Assembly (NCBI GenBank): GCA_023101885.1
Contig: JALPQD010000409.1
Location: 1,576,610 to 1,640,609 of the forward strand
From: Typhlomys cinereus
Lineage: Eukaryota; Chordata; Mammalia; Rodentia; Platacanthomyidae
Direction of reading: 5' to 3'
Length of the DNA stretch: 64,000 bases
This document shows, piece by piece, positions 23,528 through 33,143 of the stretch. A program made the position numbers and the translations under genes. Every line of letters starts with the position of its first letter. Position 1 is the stretch's first letter. The notes under the pieces are model-generated. The model was not told the DNA's origin. It was given only the letters and a program-made list of their open reading frames with translations, and searched no databases.

Positions 23528-23556
23528 CATGCACACATGCACAATTGAATTAAAAA
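23211..23556 (+). mobile_element. tRNA-derived SINE with GC-rich body (copy 1)
   Basis: Bounded by a 14-bp target duplication AAGACTATGATCYC (23197-23210 and 23557-23570, one mismatch). The head is tRNA-like, with an A box in 'ggtggctcagaggttatgcc' and a B box in 'gagttcagatcc'. A GC-rich body of about 130 bp includes 'ccatggtggttcccgaattc'. A CA-rich stretch and 'gcacaattgaat' plus A-tail close it. Five further pieces with this body lie in the window. The head belongs to the B2-type tRNA superfamily; I do not recognise the body. It has Pol III promoter elements but no coding capacity, and depends on L1 for mobility. Confidence 0.88.
23422..23525. repeat. (CA)n microsatellite in SINE tail
   Basis: About 100 bp of CA units with a few GC interruptions, expanded from the CA-rich 3' region shared by all copies of this SINE. 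The flanking open frames are poly-Val/Cys and poly-His/Thr artefacts. Confidence 0.95.
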
Positions 23557-23570
23557 AAGACTATGATCCC

Positions 23571-24831
23571 TAAACTCGTTCCCACATTCCCAATTTTATC
23601 CGATTAGCCATTCCTTAACTCTATTTCCTTTGTTCTTGTTCTTGTCTGGATACCATATAATCACATTACAAACACTCCAAAATGTTTATAATTCATATGT
23701 CCTTTTTCTCCTGTCATCCACATCTAGAATAGTCAAAAAGTCTGAATGAATTCATTTACCTACTCATCTACCAAATTTGTTTCAAAACTGATAGGTGGTA
23801 GGAAATCACATAATTCCTAAACAATTTATTATCATTGAGTTAAAAAAATACACCTGCAAACTCACGAACTGTTAAAAATAACCATTTTTCAGCTTATGAT
23901 TTTTTAAGTGTTGCCAATTGAGTCTCGATCAGATGGGATTTTTTCTGGTTTGGCTGACTTCCTCAACTTAGATTTGGGTAAATAATTTCATCTGCTTCTA
24001 GGGATTAGTTGGCTCTCCTCCCCTGGAATAATGGAGAGTGGGTGGCTATAGAACTGTCTCTCTCACATCATCTACCACACATGTTCACATAATTGTAGCA
24101 AGGTTCCAGAATGGACTATGAAAACTTTCCAAAGGTCTCATAAAGCAAAACTCAAACATAGTTAGGTAGAATGTATGCCAAATAAAAAAAATCACAAACT
24201 CCAGCCATCATTTAAGAAGAGGGGAAAGTGACTGTACTTTTCCAGGCAAGGAATTGCAAATTCACATTCTCTGGAAGTAAATAAGTAGAGAACTTGTGTC
24301 AGTTTTGCAGTTACTACAGTACAGAAATAACACCCTGATTTTGTTGTATCTAAGTTTAGCTAATTTTCCCAGGTCTAGTGGGTCTCTTTTACTTATGAGT
24401 AGAGAGCTTCTGTTCATTCTTCCCATAGCAGCTGGTGGCAAGCTTTACTATTCTCCCTTAAAACTGCTTTGTGTCCCTCAATTTCAGTAGACATCAAAGT
24501 CATTATAATTCAGTAGAAAAATAGTGTTGCTCAGTTGAGAATTCCAACAACTTTCCTTTATCACCCCCCAAATTTTATTATAATACATACCTAACTATAT
24601 CTGCTTAATTTTTGGTCCACTCTGGTCTCACAGCATAAAGGATGCATTCTCTTGCATACAAGAACTTCACCCTCTCAGGCTAATCTTGATAACTAAAAAC
24701 TTCCTATTGCCTCTGTCAATTGTCTCTTTACCCTTTGTATTCAAACTGTATCTACTGCTTCTCCATCACCCATTCCACATTCATTTAGTGTCTTTTATCT
24801 GAAACTATTCTATATAAATACAGTCACTTTC
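23571..24831. other. unique AT-rich DNA
   Basis: No gene or named repeat is visible. Confidence 0.45.
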
Positions 24832-25253
24832 TGTGGGAACCGGTTCCCACACACACACTCATTCACTCACTCACACACACACACAGCTGCTGGCTGTGAT
24901 GAAAGCAGGTTCCAGTCGTCCCCACCTCCGCCTCTACCCCTCAGAGACTCAGCGCGGGACAGGAAGATTGTCAGAAGCAGATCTCTCTTTATTGGGGGGA
25001 GAAAAGGAACTTTTATAGACAAAGGCCACCAAGGCATAAAACTGGCATCCAATTGTATCACAAGGTCAAGACATCCCACAGGTGCTAATGGTCAAGTTCA
25101 ATGTCAATCATCACAGAGGACAGGTAGATACCTGAAAGCCCATTAGGGCTCTCTGTGAAGTGACCAGGTTATGCCCAAGACCTTGCCCTCAGCACCATTT
25201 TTAGTCCCATGTGCTCGGCCATGCCCTGGGGCAAATCCTGGGTGGGCCCAACA
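24832..25253 (-). mobile_element. solo LTR of an ERV class II (IAP-like) retrovirus
   Basis: A 422-bp unit that begins TGTTGGGCCC and ends GGTTCCCACA on the minus strand. It is flanked by a 6-bp duplication, ACTTTC (24826-24831) and ACTTCC (25254-25259), with one mismatch. Six-base duplications and TG...CA ends are typical of ERVK/IAP-type proviruses. A TATA-like box 'gtctataaaag' (near 25010-25020) precedes the poly(A) signal AATAAA (24988-24993), which gives the U3-R-U5 order. The U5 end holds a CA-rich stretch. No gag, pol or env is present, so internal genes were probably lost by LTR-LTR recombination. Confidence 0.78.
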
Positions 25254-25403
25254 ACTTCCAGCAACTGTTTTTTTGTTTTTATTTACATGTAGGAATCCCT
25301 CAAAATTTGCCTGCCAGAAATACAGTACAGTTAAAATGAAAAGAATCATAACTTGGGGTCCTGGAGAGATTGGAGAAAAAAAGAAATTAATTTACCTATT
25401 TCT
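25254..25403. other. short unique stretch
   Basis: It lies between the solo LTR and the tail of L1-H. Nothing else is recognised. Confidence 0.4.
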
Positions 25404-25500
25404 TTCTTTCCTTCCTTCCTTCCTTCCTTCCTTCCTTCCTTCCTTCCTTCCTTCCTTCCTTCCTTCCTTCCTTCCATCCTTCCTTCCTTCCTTCCTTCCT
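25404..25500. repeat. (TTCC)n microsatellite
   Basis: About 23 tetranucleotide units with one interruption. On the minus strand they read (GGAA)n and directly follow the 3' end of L1-H. The tract is probably an expansion that arose in the element's A-rich tail. Confidence 0.92.
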
Positions 25501-25596
25501 GTGTGTTTTTTTCTCTTTCTGTTTTTTTATGAGTATATTGCTTCGCTTTTAATGGTGTTATACTTGTCTTCTGTTCTCCTGGATATGCCTGTTTTT

Positions 25597-26617
25597 TTAT
25601 TCACGCTTGAGTATCATTTCTAGCATTTTTTGAAGGCCTGGTTTGGTGGACATATACCCCTTCAAGTTGTCTTTGTGCTGGAAAATTTTTCTTTCTCCCT
25701 CGATCATGACGGATAGTTTTGCAGGGTAAATCAGCCTGGGTTGACATTTTTGCTCATTCAATACTTGAAGTATGTCTCTCCAAGCTCTTCTTGCTTTTAC
25801 TGTTTCGACTGAGAAGTCATTTGTTATTTTAATAGGTTTACCTTTAAAAGTGACTTGTTTTTTCTCCCTTGAAGCTCTCAGCACTAGTTCTTTATCTTGA
25901 ATGTGGAGTGTTTTAACTATTATTTGCCGTGGCGAGCTTCTGTTTTGGTCGTATCTGTTTGGGGTATGGAATGCCTCTTGTATATGGATGGGCCTCTCTT
26001 TTTTTAAATGAGGAAAGTTTTCCTTGATGATCATTTGAAAAATTTCCTCAGGCGTGGTATTTTGAGATTCTTGCTCTGGTATTCCATGAATACGCATGTT
26101 AGGCTTCTTCAGGGTGTCCCATATCTCTTGGATATTTCTCTCAAGCATCTTTTTGGCTTTAACAACCTCTTCCATTGTGCTGGTTAGTACTCCCACTTTA
26201 TCTTCAAGGTCTGAAATTCTGTTTTCTGCTTCGTTAGTTCTGTTGATAAGACTCTGTGAAGTTCTGGGTTGAAGATAACTTGTCTTGTAGCTCAGTTTTA
26301 AACTCTGCTTGAGTCTGTTTTAACTGCTCTATGCCAGTTTTTGTTTCTTGCACTGTTTTTCTCAACTCCAAGTGTCTGTTGTGTTCCTCTTCAAAGCGAT
26401 TGATTCGATTATGTAATTCTTCCCAGATTTCCTCTTTCATAGTATTGAACATGGTAATGATCATATTTTGAAAGTCGTTATCCTGGGTCAGGCTTTCTTG
26501 GCCATTTTCTGTGGGTTTGTTCTGGTTGGAGTCTAACATTATGGGATTAATTCCTTCAATGGGAAATTTGTTTACCTGAGTGTTGCTTCTCATGGATTTG
26601 CACTTTGACTTTGGCAT
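25597..26617 (-). pseudogene. L1-H ORF1 (RNA-binding chaperone), one frameshift
   Basis: The product would coat L1 RNA as a trimer and act as a nucleic-acid chaperone. The first 127 codons start MPKSKCKSM and run into a charged coiled-coil region (EEEHNRHLELRKTVQETK). A two-base loss near 26250 shifts the frame. The remaining 199 codons hold the RRM-like segment (MRIHGIPEQE) and the C-terminal domain (FPHLKKERPIHIQEAF, ending near GLQKMLEMILKRE). The same two-base loss occurs in L1-E. Apart from this ORF1 is intact, so the copy is young. About 340 codons is near the family norm. Confidence 0.88.
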
Positions 26618-26669
26618 TGTCGTTTTAACTCTTAAGATCTTTCAATTTCACTAAACTGAATTATTTGGC

Positions 26670-26945
26670 CTGGGGTTCTGGGGGTGGGCAGGGACGGAGC
26701 TTACCTAGGTCAAGGGGTGAGGCCCGGCTGGACCGTGCGCGCATCCCGGCCTTGCGGAGCGGGGTGGGGAAGGGAAGATGGGGGCGTCGTCGTGGAGCTA
26801 TTTAACCCGAGGGGAGCGGGGGCGGGGCCCAGGCGCAGGGGGAGGTCCTCCTCGTCCCTCGGCCCTGCTCGCAGCTCCAGCTAGATGGTGGGATAGGAGC
26901 TGGACCGCACGGCTTCCCGGCCGGTGGAGTGGGGTGGGGAAGGGA
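26670..26945 (-). promoter_or_regulatory. L1-H 5'UTR monomers (type II promoter)
   Basis: GC-rich sequence starting 53 bp upstream of the ORF1 start. One unit begins 'ctggggttctgggggtgggc' at 26670. A second, incomplete unit is joined at the repeated word 'gagctgg' after an internal deletion. It matches the monomers of L1-E (58220-58654) and not those of L1-A. A TATA-like 'ggttaaatagc' (minus strand, 26797-26807) sits at the same place in each full unit. The promoter function is inferred from position. Confidence 0.7.
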
Positions 26946-27044
26946 GCTCTGTTTTATGAGCGGGCACTGTGTGTGACTGTGGAAGTCCAAGGGTGATTTC
27001 GGGTATCATTCTGGATAGGTTTATCTCCCCTTTGCTTCAGTCTG

Positions 27045-27190
27045 GGATTTCACAGGCTACACCTTCCAGAGTCTAAAAAGCAGGCTGCATCTCTTTCCCC
27101 TTGGTGTTTTTTTTACACAGATCAGGGATGCAAATTCAGGTTCTACTTGCAGGGCAAAGTCTTAAACCCTGAACCATCTCTCTGTTCTAC
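27045..27190 (-). mobile_element. diverged copy of the GC-body SINE
   Basis: On the minus strand a degraded tRNA-like head ('gagatggttcagggtttaag') and a B-box region are followed by 'gcctgtgaaatccc', the same order as in the copies at 23211 and 39462. CpG-rich parts are decayed, so it is older than those. Confidence 0.6.
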
Positions 27191-27253
27191 TGAATCTATT
27201 TCTTATAACTCTATCAAAAGAAAAGAAATGTGACTCATTTGTTTTTGTTAAAA

Positions 27254-27356
27254 TCCATGGTGGTTCCCGAATTCGTCCGTGGTTCTGTACACACACATAC
27301 ATACACATATGCATACATGCACAATTGAATAAATAATAAATAATAAAATTTTTTTT
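27254..27356 (+). mobile_element. 3' fragment of the GC-body SINE
   Basis: It starts at 'ccatggtggttcccgaattc' and continues through 'gtccgtggttct', a CA-rich stretch, 'gcacaattgaataaataata' and an A-rich tail. The tRNA head is missing (5' truncation). Confidence 0.85.
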
Positions 27357-27404
27357 AAAAATCTGATCTTCCAAGTTTATTAGAATTATATAATTTTTCT
27401 CCCA

Positions 27405-28540
27405 CATTTATTTTTTTCTTAATCATACAAGCTCAGTAGGTACCCCAGTCCCCTCTCTCCCTCCTCCCCTCCCCAGTCATTGCCCCATGCACCGTCCTCC
27501 CATCTCACCTTCCTTTCACCCCCTTCCCTCCTTCCCCCTTGTTTCAGTTAGGCTACATGGCTGGTGATAAATGACCATCAAATGACTTAAGGGAACAAGG
27601 GATTTCTTTTCTCTTATGATTACTGGTTACATTTCTCACCACACCTTGATGAGAGAGCATGCACCAACACCAGGGCTAAAGGAACTGGCCACACCATCTC
27701 TACATAATGGCTGAAAGAGGGACAATTCTTACTTGACAGACCAGCATGTCTGGTCAATTATATACAAGGATGTCAACTTCCTCAACAAACTCTCAGTATT
27801 TTATTCACCTGTTCAGGGCCTAGTCCCACCCACCATGGGCTGGGTCTGCCCTATCAAGTAGACAATATCCTTCAGGTCCTCTCTGGGCTTAACTCAACTA
27901 CTAATTCTCTACAAATGTGCCCAGAGCTCAAACCCTCTACCATCAAGTTGACACCTGTGTCTAACTATGACACCTCTCTCCCAGTTCTTCCCCCTTCCTC
28001 CCTTCCATCCCCTGGAGCATCCTTTTGTGTGAATGTCAAAACTCCCTCTGATTCCTCCTCCCGAATGAGGGTTCAGGTCTCAACGGCATAGCTCAGTGCC
28101 CCTTTTTGGGCTCCCTGTTAGCATGGGAACTCTATTATGATTGTTTAATCTCTTGCCTCTATGGACCCTACTACCTGGAGCCTTCTCCCCTCTGATGCAT
28201 GCTAGACTTTGGGGGGTCTTTGACATGTCAACCATTTCGCAGGTTAGGCAAAGTCCAATTCAGACTGCTGCAGCCCTAACTTATGTGCAGGAGCATCTTG
28301 CATATCATTGGTACTCTCCATCTTTAGGCTCCTACAATCTTGCTGCCCCCTCTTCTGCAAGGTTCCCTGAGCTTTAGGATGGGGAGAGATTTAACTGGTC
28401 TGGTTCCAGGTGATTAATGTAGGGTCTTTGGTGTTCTGAATTATGTTTTTTTGTTTTCAGTTTTACTTTTCCTGCACTGTCTTTGGCTGCATCCTGATTG
28501 GTATTGAAGGTCACCTCCTGAATGGCAGGGAGTCTGCCTT
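27405..28540 (-). mobile_element. L1-J: 5'-truncated L1 3'UTR, split by a hAT element
   Basis: The minus strand ends in a G/A-rich tract, 'cttgtatgattaag' and an A-run at about 27405-27420. The 3'UTR is interrupted at 27541-27972 by a hAT element and resumes to about 28540. It is more diverged from the L1-A/E 3'UTR than L1-C/D is. No coding part remains. Confidence 0.8.
27541..27972 (+). mobile_element. URR1-like hAT-Charlie DNA transposon inside L1-J
   Basis: The best preserved copy in the window. It has a left end near 'cagttaggctacatggctgg', an internal 'cccacccaccatgggctggg' and a right end 'caagttgacacctgtgtcta' with 'actatgacac'. L1 3'UTR sequence resumes on both sides, which proves insertion into a pre-existing L1. 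It is non-coding and was moved by a Charlie-type transposase supplied in trans. Confidence 0.72.
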
Positions 28541-28860
28541 GGTCCAGATCCAGGGCAGAAAGGGGGATGCATATTTCTAAGTATAAGTAAGTCTTTCACA
28601 ATAAGAAATTGTTTTTGCTATACTCCGAACAGAATGATTTTTCTCATTTTTAACTTTTCCCAGGCTGATTTTTAATATTTCTAAAGTGTTATTGCTAATA
28701 TTACTCAGGTTTTTTCTATTTATTGTCAATGTGTATTTGGTAGGAAGGTATTATTGGACAATTTAATAGGTGAGATTTGACTTACCATGATTACCACTTA
28801 CAGCTAGAAAAAAATCCAGTTTCCTTCTCATTCACTATACTTTAATATTCTGTTTTATTA
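28541..28860. other. unique AT-rich DNA between two L1s
   Basis: Nothing is recognised beyond short A/T runs. Confidence 0.4.
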
Positions 28861-31536
28861 CTTTTTTTTTACTTTACCTAGTTATATTAGTAAATACCTA
28901 ACTCAATGAATAGATATCCTTGCTCCTCCTTCCCGCTTCCCATCCTGTCCCTTCCTCCCTTCTGTTCTCTAAGCCATTCTTTCATTCCTCCTTTATGATC
29001 CTCTTCCCTCTTCCCTCCTCTTTCTTGCTCTTTCTCACCTGCAACTTCCCACTCTCCTGTAATCAGCTTGTATATGCCCCAGAATGCCCTTTGAATAGTC
29101 TATTCTAATGTGGGTTCAGATCACTGTGACAGACCTGGGGGCCCCTCATAAGGCTGCCTACTAATATGAGATCTCCCCTATGCCTGTCTAACCCCTTGTC
29201 TCTAAGGATAGTACTGCCTGAAACCATCTCCACTGAGATCTTCACTAGTCTATTGGGGTTGTTGACATATCAGCCATTGTACAGGTCTAGTAAGGTCATA
29301 TTTCATAACAGTGAGTTCCTGGTTATTACAGCACAGTCTTGGGTGGAATGTCTTGGCCAACAATAGGCCTCCCTATCTTTAGGCATTTACAGTCTTGCCA
29401 TTCCCTCTTCTGCCAAGATTCCCTGAACTTTAGGATGGGAAGAGATTTGTCTGGTCTAGTTCCAGGTGAAAATTGTAGGGTCATTGGTATTTGGCATTAT
29501 GGTTAGCTGTTGTTTTTAGTTTTTAGTTTTGCTCGTCTTGCGCTGCACTAGGCTGCATTGTACTTGAGTGTTCAGGTATTCTTCTAACCAAAGATGAAAA
29601 GACTGCTTAAAAAAAGGTCTTTATATAAGAAAAGGTTTAAAAGTAGAAGGAAGAATAGGAGTATGATATAGTAGTGCACGGGGTCAGCCTCCAGGTTATC
29701 AAATGGCTACCATTTAACTATCAACACCTATCCCATTCATGATGGGGAACACATGCCCAGCACTTTAAACCCATTCAAACACAAGTGAACAGGAATGAAA
29801 GTGAGAGTGGGCAGTATCAGATGTCTCGCTACTAACAAGTCATTCATGACCATTGCCTAATTTCTCTATTGAACTGTGCTCCTTTATCTCCATTCCTCGG
29901 TGTCTTCTTTCCCCTATTCTTCTAGTTATAATAATTCGTGATTATAATTAAGTGTTACAGAGATTTTCCCTTAAGTATATCATTATGAAGGTTTTGAACT
30001 GGGTTCTACTTATAAGGGAGAATATGTGTCATCTCAATTTCTATGTTTGGGATACTTTGATCAGTATAAGTTCTTCCAGTTCCTTCCATTTACCAGAAAA
30101 TTTCATTAATTCATTTTTTATTTCTAAGTAGTACTCTATTGTACACATGTGCCATATTTTCATAATCCATTCATAAACTGTTGGACATTTAGTTTACTTT
30201 GATTCCATAATTTTGCTATTGTGAATACTGCTGAAATGAACATGGATGTACTCATGTAACTCTAGTGAAATTATTCATTTTGTAGGACTATTCCCAGTGG
30301 TATAGCTGGAACATATGGCACTGAAATTCTTAACTTTTTAAAGAAAATGAAATGCTGAGCTCCAGAGTGGTTGTACAAGTCTGCATTCCCAGAGCAATTC
30401 ATGAGGGTTCATTTCTCTCCAAATCCTCTCCAATATTTGTTGTGGGTATATTGGACTTTCACCATTCTGACCAAGGTGAGATGATATCTCAGGGTAGTTT
30501 TGATTTGCATTTCCCTGGTGGCCAGAAAAGTGGACCGATTTTATTTTTTTTTATTTCTACTCATAAAAACTTAACAATTACACTGGTACCCTCACTCCCT
30601 TCAACACCCCACTCCTCCTCAGTCCCCATCACCCAGGACCTCTCCCTCCCATCCCCAGAGCATCCTTTAATGTGCATGCCAAACTCTTCTGTGGGTCCTC
30701 TTCTCCAATGAGGTACAAGGACCCAGTGGCATTCCCCAGAACCCTTTCCTGTGCTCCCATTAAGCATAGGAACACTACTGTAGCTGTCAAGACCCTTGAC
30801 TCTAAGGATCCTAGTGCTAGACTTTGTGGGGTCAATAGTGTGTTGGACAATGCGCAGGGCATGCAAAGTCCAATTGTGATTGCTTAGGCCATAACTTGTG
30901 TGGAGTATCTTTCATATCATGACTCCTCCCATCCTTGTGCTCTTACAATCTTACTGCCCCCTCTTCTGCAAATGTCCCTAAGCTTCAGGATGGGGAGAGA
31001 TTAAGCTGGCCTAGTTCCAGGTGGTTGATATAGCATCTCTGATGTTCTGGATTATGGTTTGTTGTTTTTTTTTTTTTTTTCAGTTTTGCTGCTCCTGCAA
31101 TGCTCTTCATTTCATTCTGATGGGTATTGGATGTCACCCCCGGCCAAAGATAAAAACATGTTAAACTAGAATCTTGTTATAAGAGTATATTCAAAGTTAA
31201 TTGTAATAAAAGTAGGAAACCACAGTTAGGGAGGGGTCAATCACCCATTTGCAAAATGGTTACTTTCTATCTGCCAGACCATATGCCCTCCCCTTCTGGT
31301 AAGATCATGCCCCATCCGTTGTAAATTATCAGGAAGGAAAGTCTGTGAACTTAAACAGATGTCTCATTACTTACTTGCATTCCTTGAAGGTGGCCTATTT
31401 TCTCTGCTGTAACATGGTACCCTCTCTCCTTGTATCTAGTGTGGCCCTCCTTCCCTATTCCTCCTGTTCATAATCTTTGGAATTACTGTAGTTATTAAGG
31501 AGAATTATGCTTAAATGTCTCTAAGTGGGTTTGGTA

Positions 31537-33143
31537 CTAGGAGCCACCTATTAGGGAGTACATATGGTGCTTTATTTTCTGTGTCTGGGATACTTCAGTC
31601 AATATAATTGTTTCTAATTGCATCCATTTCCCGGCAAATTCCATTAATTCATCATTTTTGATGCCTGAGTAGTACTCCATTGTATAGATGTACCACAGTT
31701 TCCTTATGCACTTGTCATCTGTTGGACATTTGGGTTGATTCCATGACTTAGCTATTGTAAACAGTGCTGCTATGAACATAGTTGTGCTTGTGCTATCGAG
31801 GTGAATTTTTGCTGTATGGGGAGTTATTCCCAAAAGTGGAATAGCAGGGTCATATGGCATTTCAATCTTTAATTTCTTTAAGAATCTCCAGACGGCTCAC
31901 CAGAGTGGCTGTATGAGCATGCATTCCCACCAGCATTGTAGGAGAGTTCCCCTCTCTCCACATCCTCTCCAGCATTTGTCGTTGTTTGTATTGTGGATTT
32001 TTGCCATCCTGACCAGGGTGAGATGATATCTCAGGGAAGTTTTGATTTGCATTTCCCTGATGGCTAACGAAGTGGAGCATTTTTCAAGATATTTGTTAGA
32101 CATTTTAATTTCATACCTGGTAAAATTTCTTTTAAGTTACAGGGCCCATTTTTTAATTGGGCCATTTGTTTCCTTGGTGTTTAGTTTTCTAAGTTCTTTG
32201 TGCACTCTGGATAATAGAGTTCTATCATATATGTGGTAGTGAAGATTTTTCTCCCAATCTGTGAGTTGCCTTTGTGCTCATGTTACAATCTCTTTATCTG
32301 AACAGAAGCTATTTAATTTCATAGGATCCCATCTGTTGAGAGTTGGTAGCAGTGACTGTGCTGTTGGATGTCTGTTTAGGAACTGTTGACCTAGCCCAAT
32401 CAGCTTGAGGGACTTCCCTACCCTTTCACCTGTGGTTTATATACTCTCTGGCCTTATATCAAGGTCCTTGATCCATTTGGAATTAATTCTTGTACATGGT
32501 GACAAGTACGCATCCAGTTTTAATCTTCTGCATGTGGAGATCCAATTTTGCCAGAATCATTTGTTGAAGATGTTGTTCTTTTTCCATTGGAAATTTAGGC
32601 CCCTTTGTCAAAGATCAAATGGCTGTAATTTTGTGGGCTTATATCTGGGTCTTCAACCCTTATCCATTGATCTGTGTGTCTATTTTGGAGGCAATACCAG
32701 GCTGTTTTTACAACTATGGATTTGTAGTATAGACTAAGGTTTGGTATGGTGATACCTCCAGCAGTGTTTGTGTTACTCAGGATTGTTTTTGATATCCTGG
32801 GTCTTCTGTGCCTCCATATGAATTTTGAGATTGTTTGGTCAACTTATTTAAAGAATTGCTTTGGGATTTTAATTGATATAACATTGAATTTGTATATTGC
32901 CTTTGGTAGGATGGTCATTTTTATGATGTTGATTCTGCCAATCTAGGAACATGAGAGGTGTTTGCACCTTCTGGTGTCTTCTGCTATTTCTTTCTTTAGG
33001 GTTTTAAAGTTTTCATTGTAAAGGTCTCTTACTTCCTTGTTTAGGTTTATACCAAGGTATTTCATTTTTTTAGAGGCTATAGTAAATGGGATTGTTTCTC
33101 TCAGGGCTTTTTCACTTCTTTCATTCTGGGCATACAGGAAGGC
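31537..33143 (-). pseudogene. L1-C ORF2, C-terminal part
   Basis: It encodes the region from the RT thumb ([17 protein letters not shown]) to the normal end YSLIGGS, including [12 protein letters not shown] and the CX3CX7HX4C knuckle ([10 protein letters not shown]...). Several frameshifts and stops split it, the largest open piece being 107 codons at the C-terminus (31537-31860). At 33143 it is cut by the 3' tail of L1-D. Confidence 0.82.

Larger units (their letters stand above)
25522..26945 (-). mobile_element. L1-H: L1 with 5'UTR and ORF1 only
   Basis: Read on the minus strand it starts in promoter monomers, contains all of ORF1 and stops in the A-rich spacer just before ORF2 would begin. 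The A-rich and (GGAA)n tail follows at once. ORF2 and the 3'UTR are absent. Possible causes are retrotransposition of a transcript polyadenylated or primed in the inter-ORF A-run, or a later deletion. ORF1-only L1s of other mammals (HAL1) are a parallel. I found no convincing target duplication. The 5' end lies close to an old SINE. Confidence 0.78.

Noticed and set aside
23278..23573. Open frames rich in Cys/Val or His/Thr
   Set aside because: They are translations of a (CA)n tract in a SINE tail. The same holds at 1803-2035, 36139-36363, 39427-39737 and 42243-42644.
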